From positions 1,054,001-1,118,000 of the forward strand of contig OY730298.1 of NCBI GenBank assembly GCA_963422595.1: DNA of 64,000 nucleotides, given 5' to 3'. This DNA comes from G963422595 sp963422595. GTDB lineage: Bacteria; Pseudomonadota; Gammaproteobacteria; UBA4575. The position numbers and the translations under genes are program-made. This document shows positions 47,807 through 56,950 of this stretch, one piece after another; position 1 is the first letter of the stretch; every line of letters starts with the position of its first letter. The notes beneath the pieces were generated by a model that was not told where the DNA came from, ran no database searches, and saw only the letters and a program-made list of their open reading frames with translations.

Positions 47807-48913
47807 ATGGGAAATCTAAATAAAATCTCTGATTTTGGTAGTGATGACACTCTGCTCACCAGAGAAAAGGTCAGCTATTACAAAAAACAGGACAATGGCG
47901 AACTAAAACATTTTGTCAGGGCCAATGCTGATAACAAAAGTGTTCTCTTTATCCTAAAAAACCTTGGTCATCTCCCGCAGGGTTTTGACGATAGCTGGAT
48001 ACCCCCGTTACTCTCAAATAGCAGCCAAAAAATCCGTCTCTGGTCCGCGAAAACTTTGGGAAAGACAAAGAAAGAGAAAAACGTGCAGCTACTACGAAGA
48101 GCGGCGTTGCAAGACGAATCAACAGAGGTGAGGCGCGAGGCAGTTTCTTCAATAGGAAGGGTAAAAACGAAGACGATTATTCCCGTCTTGCTTGAGTTTT
48201 TGAATGACGGCGACCCCAAAATCGTCCTGCAGGCAATCAGAGGACTTTTGACTTTCAAGAAAAACGCGGACATAAGCGAACGACTTAAATCTTTACGCAA
48301 TCACCCGAATGAAACGATTCAAAAGGTAATCGAAAAAGAATATTTTACGTCAAGTTCAGCGCACCGCGTTCTAATACAAGCGCATAGAGATTCGTATGGC
48401 TTTTTGAAAAACGTAGTAGTTCTCGGAGACGTCCGAGAGGTTTTAAGCTACGTTTCAGATGAAAGTTTTCACCTTACCTTTACTTCTCCACCTTATTATA
48501 ATGCAAGGGACTATTCAATTTATAAAAGCTACCAGGAGTACTTGGATTTTCTTGAAGAGGTGTTTCGTCTCACTTATCAGAAAACAAAGGAAGGGCGTTT
48601 TCTGATAGTTAATACTTCGCCAATTATTATTCCGAGGGTTAGCCGCCAGCATTCTAGCAGGAGGTATCCAATTCCTTTTGATATTCACAGTTTTCTAATC
48701 AAAACGGGCTGGGAATTTATCGACGATATTGTATGGGAAAAACCGGAAACAAGCGTAAAAAACAGAAATGCGGGGTTCTTACAACATCGCAAGCCTCTAG
48801 CGTATAAACCCAATGCCGTAACTGAATATTTGATGGTTTATAGAAAGAAGACCGATAAACTGATAGATTGGAATATTAAGACAATACGACGGAAAAACCG
48901 TAAACGAGAGTAA
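47807..48913 (+). pseudogene. HEAT-repeat/DNA methyltransferase fusion, N-terminal part (frameshifted)
   Basis: First 368 codons of a split gene. Residues about 45-185 form HEAT-like alpha-helical repeats (e.g. QKIRLWSAKTLGKTKKEK, EVRREAVSSIGRVK). A beta-class DNA methyltransferase domain starts after ~200: LGDVREVL, then catalytic motif IV TSPPYYN at residues 226-232, followed by the target-recognition part. TSPPY suggests N4-cytosine methylation, though N6-adenine is possible. The frame is lost near 48884. Deleting one A in ACAAT joins DWNIKT to YDGKTVNESKIEDGYE and on to the next fragment, giving 478 residues. Confidence 0.8.
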
Positions 48914-49244
48914 GATTGAGGATGGGTATGAAACTTCAAACGTTTGGAGAGTAGACCCCAAGCACGACAAGGTTCATTCAGCGGTGTTTCCCGTTGAGCT
49001 ATGTCAAAGAGTCGTAAAATACTACTCATTCAAAGGGGATTTAGTCTTTGACCCGTTCGCTGGCAGCGGGACGTTCGGCAGAGTAGCGAAAAGCCTCGGT
49101 AGACTTTTCTTTCTTACCGAGAAAGAACCAAAATACTTTAACTATATGAAAACTTTTCTATCCAAAAGAAATATGTTTGAGAGGGAAGAATCTAAAAGTA
49201 ATTTTTTGACGCTTGATGAGTTTATAGAGAGTGTGAAAAATTGA
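48885..49244 (+). pseudogene. DNA methyltransferase, C-terminal part with SAM-binding motif
   Basis: Continuation of the methyltransferase in the +1 frame. YETSNVWRVDPKHDKVHSA leads into FPVELCQRVVKYYS and motif I DPFAGSGTFG, the SAM-binding loop. Having motif IV before motif I defines the beta class. An ATG at 48984 (if used) would give an 86-residue fragment that has the SAM loop but no catalytic motif. The stop overlaps the TTG start of the endonuclease gene (TTGA), as expected for a translationally coupled restriction-modification pair. Confidence 0.8.
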
Positions 49245-49780
49245 CGCTTACAAAACAGGTTACAAAGAGCATCATCAGAAAACTCCTCAAGGGCGAGGAT
49301 TACAGAATAGAAGTAATTACACTTATAAACGCCGAGTTTTTGCAATTTGCGATAGGATTTTTCAAGAAGGTGATCAATGCAAAGCTGAATAATCAAGGGG
49401 TAACAATTGATTGGTATAAAAGGGAATTCCTTGCCCCTGAGCTTCCCAAAGAAGACATAGCGATAAACTCCGGGTTAAATATGAAGACTATAAGTAATAT
49501 GTTTAATTCGGGAAGAAAAGAGATAGTTATAGACGCCTCAAATAATCACTATGACACTTTATATAAATCAATTAAGGGTCTTGTAGATTCAGAAGAAAAC
49601 CTTGATCTGACGTTGACGCTAAAGTTTCAGGGTGTGAGCGTGGATTTGAACGTAAGTGAGACTTTAATAGTAATTAACACGCTTGCCGTTAAAAGAGCGG
49701 CGTTAAGGGGGTGGGTTGTGGAGTACTGCCGGCAAGAGAGTAGAGAAACCCCTAATGCAAACCTTATGCAAATTATATGA
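49241..49780 (+). pseudogene. restriction endonuclease (probable CfrBI family), N-terminal part (frameshifted)
   Basis: TTG start at 49241 overlapping the methyltransferase stop. The ~157 genuine residues (KQVTKSIIRKLLKGEDYRIE; then FLAPELPKEDIAINSGLN) form a mainly helical N-terminal region without catalytic residues. A run of five Gs (49707-49711) breaks the frame, and the last ~22 codons to the stop at 49780 are out-of-frame junk. Removing one G gives RAALRGGLWSTAGKRVEKPL and a 303-residue protein. The CfrBI assignment (site CCWWGG in the prototype) is from memory of family motifs, mostly in the C-terminal half. Confidence 0.65.
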
Positions 49781-50153
49781 GGTTCCCGATGAGAATTATA
49801 AGTTTGAATTGAAGGGGTCAGGTGGAAAAGAAGATTTTACGCGTGAGATTGATTTTTACTTAACCAAGGACACCTCAAATTATAAATGTGAAGTAAAACT
49901 GATGGGAAAGGGCAATCCCGAAAGCGCAGATGCGGTTATCGCAAGAGACAGTAAGGTATTTGTCGCTGACAAACTATCCGATACCAACAAGAACCAACTT
50001 GATAGCCTAAACGTAGAATGGGTTGAATTAAGAGCTGCCAATGGCTTTCAAAAGTTTAAGACAGTCCTAGAAAATCTTGAGATACCCTTTACGGATATTG
50101 ATTTAGAAAACCTCGAAGCTGATGTTGAAAGAATATTTGGTGAGATTTTTTAG
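49716..50153 (+). pseudogene. restriction endonuclease (probable CfrBI family), C-terminal catalytic part
   Basis: Continuation of the endonuclease in the +1 frame. GKRVEKPLMQTLCKLYEVP is followed by a PD-(D/E)XK-like catalytic centre: acidic residues in REIDFYLTKD and the CEVKLMGKGNPESADA segment, where EVK supplies the ExK pair. VFVADKLSD and WVELRAANGFQKF follow. These blocks fit my recollection of the CfrBI restriction endonuclease family. An internal start could express this part, but it would lack the N-terminal half. Confidence 0.68.
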
Positions 50154-50249
50154 AAGTAGGTTAGAAGTAACAATTGTCCAAGCACATTTCAGGCAAATTG
50201 TGTGTGTTAAGGATGCAGAAAGTTTTGTTTAGAAGATAGCGTCCTTATT

Positions 50250-50819
50250 ATGAGCACAACGCCTCAACGAATTGACGGCTGGTTACAGTATCCTTCTGAG
50301 CACCGCCGTTTGGAATTCAAGGAAGCGAAGAGCCAGTTTAGCCAAAGCAACCTGTACAATTACTGTGTGGGGATAGCTAATGCAGGGGGTGGGTACTTGT
50401 TGCTGGGTATCACTGACCGACCACCGCGATCTGTAGTCGGCACCAATGCGTTTCTGGATCCAGTAAATACAGAGGAAAAAATTCTTCAGAAATTGCATTT
50501 CCAAGTAGAGGTTGAAGAAGTCCATCATCCTGATGGGCGAGTACTTGTCTTCCATATTCCGCCACGACATCCTGGGGTGGCCTACCATGTGGATGGGAAA
50601 TACCTGATGCGTTCAGGATCGGCACTGGTGCCGATGAGTTGGGATCAAGTGCGTCAAATCTGTGCTGAAACACCTGATTGGGAGCAAAATGTACATGCCC
50701 GTGATCTGGTGGTTGCTAATCTTCTTGGTGAATGGAGTGAGAATAACGCCGCTGATTTTGATATCGTTCAAAAATTTACCGGTGAGGATGGTTTCAACTC
50801 CTGGGTTTGCAATATATAG
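50250..50819 (+). pseudogene. AlbA_2 (Schlafen-type) domain protein, N-terminal part (frameshifted)
   Basis: Residues ~15-135 form an AlbA_2 domain: RRLEFKEAKSQFSQSNLYNY, then IANAGGGYLLLGITD and FHIPPRHPGVAYHVDGKYLM with RSGSALVPMS. AlbA_2 domains bind nucleic acid and, in Schlafen-like proteins, can carry RNase activity; they also occur in bacterial defence proteins. The frame ends at 50819 because of an apparent extra T in TTT (50806-50808). Without it DGFNSWV continues as AIYREVLQQPVSPL and a single 1046-residue protein results. It stands 96 bp after the endonuclease. Confidence 0.75.
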
Positions 50820-53391
50820 GGAGGTTCTACAGCAACCAGTAAGCCCCTTGGCTCTAAACAGCGGACGATGGTATGTCACTAAACGAAAAGATTTATGGCA
50901 AAATCTAAGCACAAGCATTTTTGACGTTCATCTGGATAATTTAAAGCAGTGCGCTGTAACCGTACTGTCTGAACACAATCCTCAGCTTGAACTGCAATCT
51001 CAGCAACGATATGACGCTGTTCTTCACAGGAAGGTATTAAAATATTCACCCGCACTTCGCGAGGGTCTGACAGAAAGTCTGGCACTTCTGGGTACTCTGT
51101 CTTCTGGTATGATCAACTGTACTGTGCATAAACCAAGTGATACTGCCGCTCTTGCTGTTCGGGAGATTCTTGGGGATGCGGACCGGGCTTTATGGGGCAG
51201 TCTGAATAATTTTCTTCCAATTTTGGCTGAAGCATCGCCTAGTGACTTTTTACAAGCGGTTGAGAATGCGCTACAACAGACTCCGTGCCCATTTGATGAG
51301 TTTTTTGCACAAGAAAGTGGTGGTATCTTTATTGGTGGAAATTACCTTGCCGGCCTTTTTTTGGCCTTAGAAACGCTGGCCTGGGATAAGGATTTTTTGG
51401 TTCGAGTGTGTGTGATTCTTGGTCACTTGGCTGACCGTGACACCGGGGGTAATTGTACCAACCGGTCTGCTAATTCACTCACAACGATTTTACTTCCTTG
51501 TTTTCCTCAGACTATCGCGCCTATTGAGAAACGAGAGGTTGCACTGAAGACTATTATGCAAGAGACCCCGGCAGTTGCGTGGAAACTGTTGCTCAGCTTG
51601 TTGCCAGATCAGTTTCGGATATCTGGCGGTACGCGTAAACCTTCATGGCGTAATACGGTTCCCGACGATTGGAATAGTGGCGTGAGTCAAGAAGAGTATC
51701 GGAAGCAGACTTCCTTTTATGCCGAACTGGCGGTTGAAATGGCAGGCAATGACACAGATAAGATAAGGGAACTTATTGGTCAAAACAATCTGCCACAACC
51801 TGCTTTTGATCAAATTCTTGAGCATCTGTCATCGGAAGCTGTGTCTGGGAAGCCGGAAAATCAGCGTACTGAACTTTGGGCTGAATTAACGAAGCTCACC
51901 CGCTACTACTACAGACAGTTGCCCGATGCAAAGCGGGCTTTAAATAACAAAATCATTTCCAGAATTGAAGATGTTGCTGCTGGGCTTGTCCCGCAAAACC
52001 CATCAAACCTTCATCGCATATTGTTTAGCGGAATTGATTCTGACATCTATGAAGAAAATGGAAATTTGGAAGAACAGCAGCGGAAACTTGAAGAAAAACG
52101 TCATCAAGCAATAAAAGATATCCTCGCCTATGGTGGAACGGATGCGATTGTACAGTTTGCTGAAAATGTTGAGTCGCCTTTCTATGTGGGGCATTCGCTC
52201 GGTGTTGTAGCCGAAGCTAAAATTGATGAGCGCATACTTCCGTCGTTTCTGGAGACAGATAATAACAAACTCGCGGAGTTTACTCGTAGCTATATTTGGA
52301 GTCGCCAATATGTTAAGGGTTGGGAATGGGTAGATGGCTTGGACAGGTCAGCATGGTCAGTTTTACAAGTAAGCCGGTTTTTAAGTTATTTGCCTTTTAC
52401 AGAGGAAACCTGGAAACGAGTGGCAGCTTGGCTTGGTCAATCTGAAGGAGAGTACTGGACAAAGGCAAGCATTAGGCCATATTCAGGACATTGTAATAAG
52501 ATGCTCAGAATAGCTGTAGACAAATTAATTGGAAATGGGCGAGCTAAAGCTGCCATCCATTGTCTGGGCATGATGCTCCATAACAAGAAACCTCTTGATA
52601 AGATGCAAAGCATTAAAGCACTGCTTGACGCAGCATCCTCGACTCATTCATTTGATTCGATGGAAGAATACTACATCAGTGAGATTATAAAAGCTTTGCA
52701 AGATGATCCTGAAATGGATCCTGAAGATTTATTCAAGATTGAGTGGGAATACCTGCCCGTGATGACTCCCTCTCGTATGGACGTTTCGCCTAAGATGTTG
52801 GAGAATCGACTTGCTTCCGATCCAGTCTTTTTCTGTAAAGTGATACGTTATATTTATCTCTCGAAAAAGGAGGCAAAATTCGGTGATGAGCCTGGCGAAC
52901 AGGAACAAACCATTGTTCACAATGCGCGGGACAATGCGTGGGTACTCCTTAATAAATGGCGGACACCACCGGGCACGCAGCCCGATAGAACGTTTTCACC
53001 CGATCAGTTTACAAAGTGGCTTGAACAGGTCAAAGAAGGCTGTACTAAGTCCAGACATCTTGAAGTAGCTCTTACGCACATAGGGAGAGTTCTTGTCCAC
53101 AGTTCATCCGGTTCTAATGAGTTATGGATTCATCCTACCATTGCAGATGCGCTGAATGATAGAAATGCTGGCGAGATGAGACATGGTTATGCAACGGGGG
53201 TCTTGAATTCCAGGTGTGTGTATTGGGTTGATCCAACAGGCGAACCGGAAAAAGAACTTGCCGAACAATACAGGCAAAAAGCTGAGAGTGTTGAGAATGC
53301 AGGCCATTCACGTTTTGCGGCGACATTAAAAGGTATGGCTGCATTTTATGATCGTGATGCCGAGAGAATTACTGTCGAATATGAAGAATGA
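50809..53391 (+). pseudogene. large helical-repeat C-terminal part of the AlbA_2 protein
   Basis: About 860 residues in the +1 frame, open to 53391. The sequence is rich in short amphipathic helices, with many tryptophans and acidic patches (GDADRALWGSLNNFLPILAE, LETLAWDKDFLVRVCVILG, LADRDTGGNCTNRSANS). No Walker, nuclease or transmembrane motif is evident. A conserved-looking C-terminus (MRHGYATGVLNSR, VYWVDPTGEPEKELAEQYRQ) recalls a large bacterial family I have seen fused to different N-terminal effector or NTPase domains. It is therefore plausibly a sensor or scaffold. Starts at about 50662 overlap the N-terminal fragment. Confidence 0.65.
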
Positions 53392-53489
53392 CAGAAGGTA
53401 TTTTTACTGCTGGTTCATATTCGTCGTGAACCCCTTGACACAACCATACGAAATTCCAATAGCGCGATTAGTGCGTGATCGTGGCATAC

Positions 53490-53495
53490 TATAAC
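53490..53495 (+). promoter_or_regulatory. possible nuo operon -10 box
   Basis: TATAAC (53490-53495) lies 24 bp before the nuoA ATG at 53520; no good -35 is spaced to it. A perfect TTGACA at 53435-53440 lacks a good -10. One of these may drive nuo transcription downstream of the island. Confidence 0.3.
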
Positions 53496-53519
53496 CCTTT
53501 TACGAGTAAGCGCGTCGGC

Positions 53520-53876
53520 ATGATCGAAAACTATCTGCCCATTCTGATCTTTATTGCCATTGCCTCAATCATGGGGCTGATCCCCATGTTACTGGGTTTA
53601 GGCTTGGGTCCGCGCGTCAGGGACGAGGTTAAAGACGCGCCTTACGAATGTGGGTTTGAAGCCTTTGAAGATGCGCGTATGCGGTTTGACGTGCGCTATT
53701 ATCTGATAGTGATCATATTTCTCATCTTCGATCTTGAAATTGCCTTTTTAATCCCGTGGGCGGTTGCCATTCGGGAAATTGGGCTGATAGGGTACTTGGC
53801 GATGGCATTATTTCTCATCCTGCTGATAATCGGTTTTGCGTATGACTGGAAAAAAGGCGCTTTAGAATGGGACTAG
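53520..53876 (+). CDS. nuoA: NADH-quinone oxidoreductase subunit A
   Basis: 118 residues with three membrane helices. MIENYLPILIFIAIAS is the canonical start, so the ATG at 53520 is preferred over the in-frame GTG at 53475. Conserved YECGFEAFEDARMRFDVRYYL forms the loop near the quinone cavity with NuoB and NuoD. It begins the complex I operon, which continues without interruption to the window end. Confidence 0.95.
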   Translation: MIENYLPILIFIAIASIMGLIPMLLGLGLGPRVRDEVKDAPYECGFEAFEDARMRFDVRYYLIVIIFLIFDLEIAFLIPWAVAIREIGLIGYLAMALFLILLIIGFAYDWKKGALEWD

Positions 53877-53956
53877 CACGTGCCAGCCTGAGCGCACCGG
53901 AATTCACATATTTGGCGCATACCCGGTCTGCGCTGATTATTTAGAGGAAGCACCTC

Positions 53957-54433
53957 ATGGGCATAGAAGGCAAATTTGAACAAGGCTTCGTCACCACCAG
54001 GCTGGACGAGCTTATTAACTGGGCGCGCACTGGTTCGATGTGGCCGATGACTTTTGGGCTTGCCTGTTGCGCGGTGGAAATGATGCACGCCGGTGCGTCG
54101 CGTTATGACCTAGACCGTTTTGGCGTAATGTTCAGACCCAGCCCCCGCCAATCCGACGTTATGATAGTAGCTGGCACCTTAGTCAACAAAATGGCGCCGG
54201 CGCTGCGTAAAGTATACGACCAAATGGCCGATCCCAAATGGGTCATCTCCATGGGCTCCTGTGCCAATGGTGGCGGCTACTATCACTACTCCTATGCCGT
54301 GGTAAGGGGTTGCGATCGCATCGTGCCCGTAGACGTATACGTTCCGGGTTGCCCGCCTACGGCAGAAGCGTTGCTATACGGGATTATCCAGTTGCAGAAT
54401 AAAATACGTCGTACCAACACCATTGCGCGTTAA
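53957..54433 (+). CDS. nuoB: NADH-quinone oxidoreductase subunit B
   Basis: 158 residues. It carries the terminal [4Fe-4S] cluster N2, which passes electrons to quinone. Cluster cysteines are in [24 protein letters not shown] and [21 protein letters not shown]-like sequence precedes the ATG. It is on the peripheral arm next to NuoD. Confidence 0.98.
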   Translation: MGIEGKFEQGFVTTRLDELINWARTGSMWPMTFGLACCAVEMMHAGASRYDLDRFGVMFRPSPRQSDVMIVAGTLVNKMAPALRKVYDQMADPKWVISMGSCANGGGYYHYSYAVVRGCDRIVPVDVYVPGCPPTAEALLYGIIQLQNKIRRTNTIAR

Positions 54434-54444
54434 CTGCGTAGATT

Positions 54445-55179
54445 ATGCAAGCAAAGCCCGATCAACTACATGTGGATTTACAGCACGCCTTCGAATCCCT
54501 GCTACAGTCCGTCGATATTAACAATGGCGAGCTTACGGTGGTACTGCCTGCAGAACATCTCTTGCAGGTAATGTTGCGGTTACGCACCGCGTCCGAATTT
54601 AAATTTGAGCAACTGATTGATATTGCCGGCATCGACTACCTGGAATTTGGCACAGACGAATGGAACACCGCCACCGCCACCTCATCGGGTTTTAGCCGCG
54701 GTGTGGAAAAGGCATCTTTCGGGCGTTTCACCTTTACTGACCAGCAGGCGCGCAAGAGCATGGATAGCCCGCGCTATGCCGTGGTCTATCATCTGCTCTC
54801 GGTTACGCGCAACCATCGGTTACGTGTAAAGGTCTTTTGCGAAGATAATGACCTCCCTATACTGCCCTCCGTGCATAACGTCTGGGCCGCTGCCAACTGG
54901 TATGAACGCGAAGCCTTTGACCTGTATGGAATCATTTTTGACGGGCATCCGGATTTACGCCGCATTCTTACCGACTATGGTTTCATCGGGCATCCGTTCC
55001 GCAAAGACTTTCCCTTGGTTGGTCACGTCGAAGCGCGTTACGACCCGCAGCAGAAGCGCGTCATTTATCAACCGGTATCAATTGAGCCGCGCATTACCGT
55101 ACCCAAAGTAATCCGTGATGATCATCGTTTTCAGGCATCTGACTCACCGTCAGACAAAAGTGATTCCGACCTCGACTAA
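54445..55179 (+). CDS. nuoC: NADH-quinone oxidoreductase subunit C
   Basis: 244 residues, the 30-kDa subunit. The signature [29 protein letters not shown] region is intact, followed by HPFRKDFPL. Structural role in the connecting fragment. It is separate from nuoD, unlike the fused nuoCD of E. coli. The C-terminal tail ([13 protein letters not shown]) is acidic and variable. Confidence 0.97.
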   Translation: MQAKPDQLHVDLQHAFESLLQSVDINNGELTVVLPAEHLLQVMLRLRTASEFKFEQLIDIAGIDYLEFGTDEWNTATATSSGFSRGVEKASFGRFTFTDQQARKSMDSPRYAVVYHLLSVTRNHRLRVKVFCEDNDLPILPSVHNVWAAANWYEREAFDLYGIIFDGHPDLRRILTDYGFIGHPFRKDFPLVGHVEARYDPQQKRVIYQPVSIEPRITVPKVIRDDHRFQASDSPSDKSDSDLD

Positions 55180-55184
55180 AGCCA

Positions 55185-56438
55185 ATGCCAGAATTACGCA
55201 ACTACACCATGAACTTTGGCCCGCAGCATCCCGCCGCGCACGGCGTATTGCGACTGGTATTAGAAATGGAAGGTGAAGTAGTACAACGTGCCGACCCGCA
55301 CATCGGTTTACTACATCGCGCCACCGAAAAGCTGGCAGAGAGCAAGCCCTATAACCACAGCATCGGTTACATGGATCGGCTCGACTACGTCTCCATGATG
55401 TGTAATGAGCACGCCTACGTCATGGCGATTGAAACACTGGCGGGAATCCAGCCACCGCTACGTGCGCGCTACATTCGCGTAATGTTTGACGAGATAACCC
55501 GTATTCTCAATCACCTGCTATGGTTAGGTGCGCACGCGCTGGACGTTGGCGCGATGACAGTTTTTCTTTACGCCTTTCGAGAACGCGAAGACCTGATGGA
55601 CTGCTACGAAGCAGTATCAGGCGCGCGCATGCACGCCACCTACTACCGGCCAGGTGGCGTATACCGGGATTTACCGAACGAAATGCCGAAATACGTCGAA
55701 TCGCGCTGGCACAGCAAAAAAGAAGTTAACAAGCTGAACAAGGCACGCACAGGTTCCCTGTTGGATTTCATCGAAGACTTCACACGCCGGTTTCCCGCCT
55801 GCGTGGATGAATACGAAACGTTACTCACCGAAAATCGAATTTGGAAACAACGCACCGTCGATATCGGCATCGTAAGTGCCGAGCGCGCCCTGCAACTGGG
55901 TTTTACCGGCCCCATGTTACGTGCCTCCGGGGTAGAGTGGGACCTGCGCCGTAAACAGCCTTACGAAGTCTACGAACATCTGGATTTTCAAATACCCATT
56001 GGCGTAAACGGCGACTGTTACGACCGCTACTTAGTGCGCATGGAAGAAATGCGTCAATCCAACGGCATCATTAAGCAATGTGTTGACTGGTTGCGGGGAA
56101 ATCCCGGCGCGGTAATGGTAGACAATCATAAAATCTCCCCGCCAAGTCGTGGTGAAATGAAACTGGGTATGGAACAACTGATCCACCATTTCAAATTATT
56201 TACTGAAGGTTACTGTTTGCCGCCGGGCGAAACCTATGTGGCAATAGAGCATCCAAAGGGCGAGTTCGGCATTTATTTAGTATCCGATGGCGCCAACAAG
56301 CCCTATCGACTAAAGATTCGCGCGCCTGGATTCGCGCATTTAGCTGCATTAGATGAAATGACACGTGGCCACATGTTAGCTGACGTGGTAGCGGTCATTG
56401 GCACGCAGGACATCGTGTTTGGCGAGATAGATAGATGA
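55185..56438 (+). CDS. nuoD: NADH-quinone oxidoreductase subunit D
   Basis: 417 residues, the 49-kDa subunit forming the quinone site with NuoB. N-terminal [15 protein letters not shown] contains the quinone-cavity histidine. [22 protein letters not shown] and the C-terminal DIVFGEIDR are canonical. Its stop overlaps the nuoE start by 4 bp (ATGA), so translation is coupled. Confidence 0.98.
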   Translation: MPELRNYTMNFGPQHPAAHGVLRLVLEMEGEVVQRADPHIGLLHRATEKLAESKPYNHSIGYMDRLDYVSMMCNEHAYVMAIETLAGIQPPLRARYIRVMFDEITRILNHLLWLGAHALDVGAMTVFLYAFREREDLMDCYEAVSGARMHATYYRPGGVYRDLPNEMPKYVESRWHSKKEVNKLNKARTGSLLDFIEDFTRRFPACVDEYETLLTENRIWKQRTVDIGIVSAERALQLGFTGPMLRASGVEWDLRRKQPYEVYEHLDFQIPIGVNGDCYDRYLVRMEEMRQSNGIIKQCVDWLRGNPGAVMVDNHKISPPSRGEMKLGMEQLIHHFKLFTEGYCLPPGETYVAIEHPKGEFGIYLVSDGANKPYRLKIRAPGFAHLAALDEMTRGHMLADVVAVIGTQDIVFGEIDR

Positions 56439-56941
56439 CGGACGCCCCACTGTCGGAACCTACTGCGGTTTTATCCGCGCCGGTGCGTGCGGAAATTGAT
56501 GCCTGGCTGCGCCGTTATCCCGAAGACCAGAAACAATCCGCAGTATTGGGTGCGTTACGAGCAGTGCAGCATGAAATCGGCTACCTGCCGGTTGCGCAGA
56601 TGGACGCAGTCGCGGAATATTTAGGCATGCCGCCCATTGCAGTATACGAAGTCGCGTCTTTTTACTCCATGTACGAGCTCAAGCCGGTGGGCAAGCACAC
56701 CATCTCGGTATGCACCAACCTATCGTGTATGCTGTGCGGTGCCGACGACATAATCGCGCACCTGCAAGACATACTCGGCGTCACCGTGGGCGAGAGCACA
56801 CCGGACGGCAAATTCTATTTAAGGCAGGAAGAAGAGTGTTTGGCGGCGTGCTGTGGTGCCCCGATGATGCAAATCGAACATGTTTACTACGAGCATCTGA
56901 CGCCTCAAAGAGTCGATGAGATTTTAGCAAAATTTGAATAG
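56435..56941 (+). CDS. nuoE: NADH-quinone oxidoreductase subunit E
   Basis: 168 residues, the 24-kDa thioredoxin-like subunit holding [2Fe-2S] cluster N1a. Ligands are in [10 protein letters not shown] (C-x4-C) and [12 protein letters not shown] (C-x3-C). [11 protein letters not shown] is conserved. It partners with NuoF in the NADH dehydrogenase module; nuoF begins 9 bp after its stop. Confidence 0.97.
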   Translation: MTDAPLSEPTAVLSAPVRAEIDAWLRRYPEDQKQSAVLGALRAVQHEIGYLPVAQMDAVAEYLGMPPIAVYEVASFYSMYELKPVGKHTISVCTNLSCMLCGADDIIAHLQDILGVTVGESTPDGKFYLRQEEECLAACCGAPMMQIEHVYYEHLTPQRVDEILAKFE

Positions 56942-56950
56942 AATACCCCT

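Noticed and set aside
47807..50819. Programmed ribosomal frameshifting as the explanation of the three split genes
   Set aside because: No recognised +1 slip site (such as the prfB-type CUU-UGA with upstream SD) is present at any of the three junctions. Ordinary indels are simpler, though not excluded.
47383..53520. Duplicated tRNA-Leu 3' end as an attachment site for the island
   Set aside because: I looked for the final ~15-20 bases of the tRNA in the right flank and did not find them; no integrase gene is present either.
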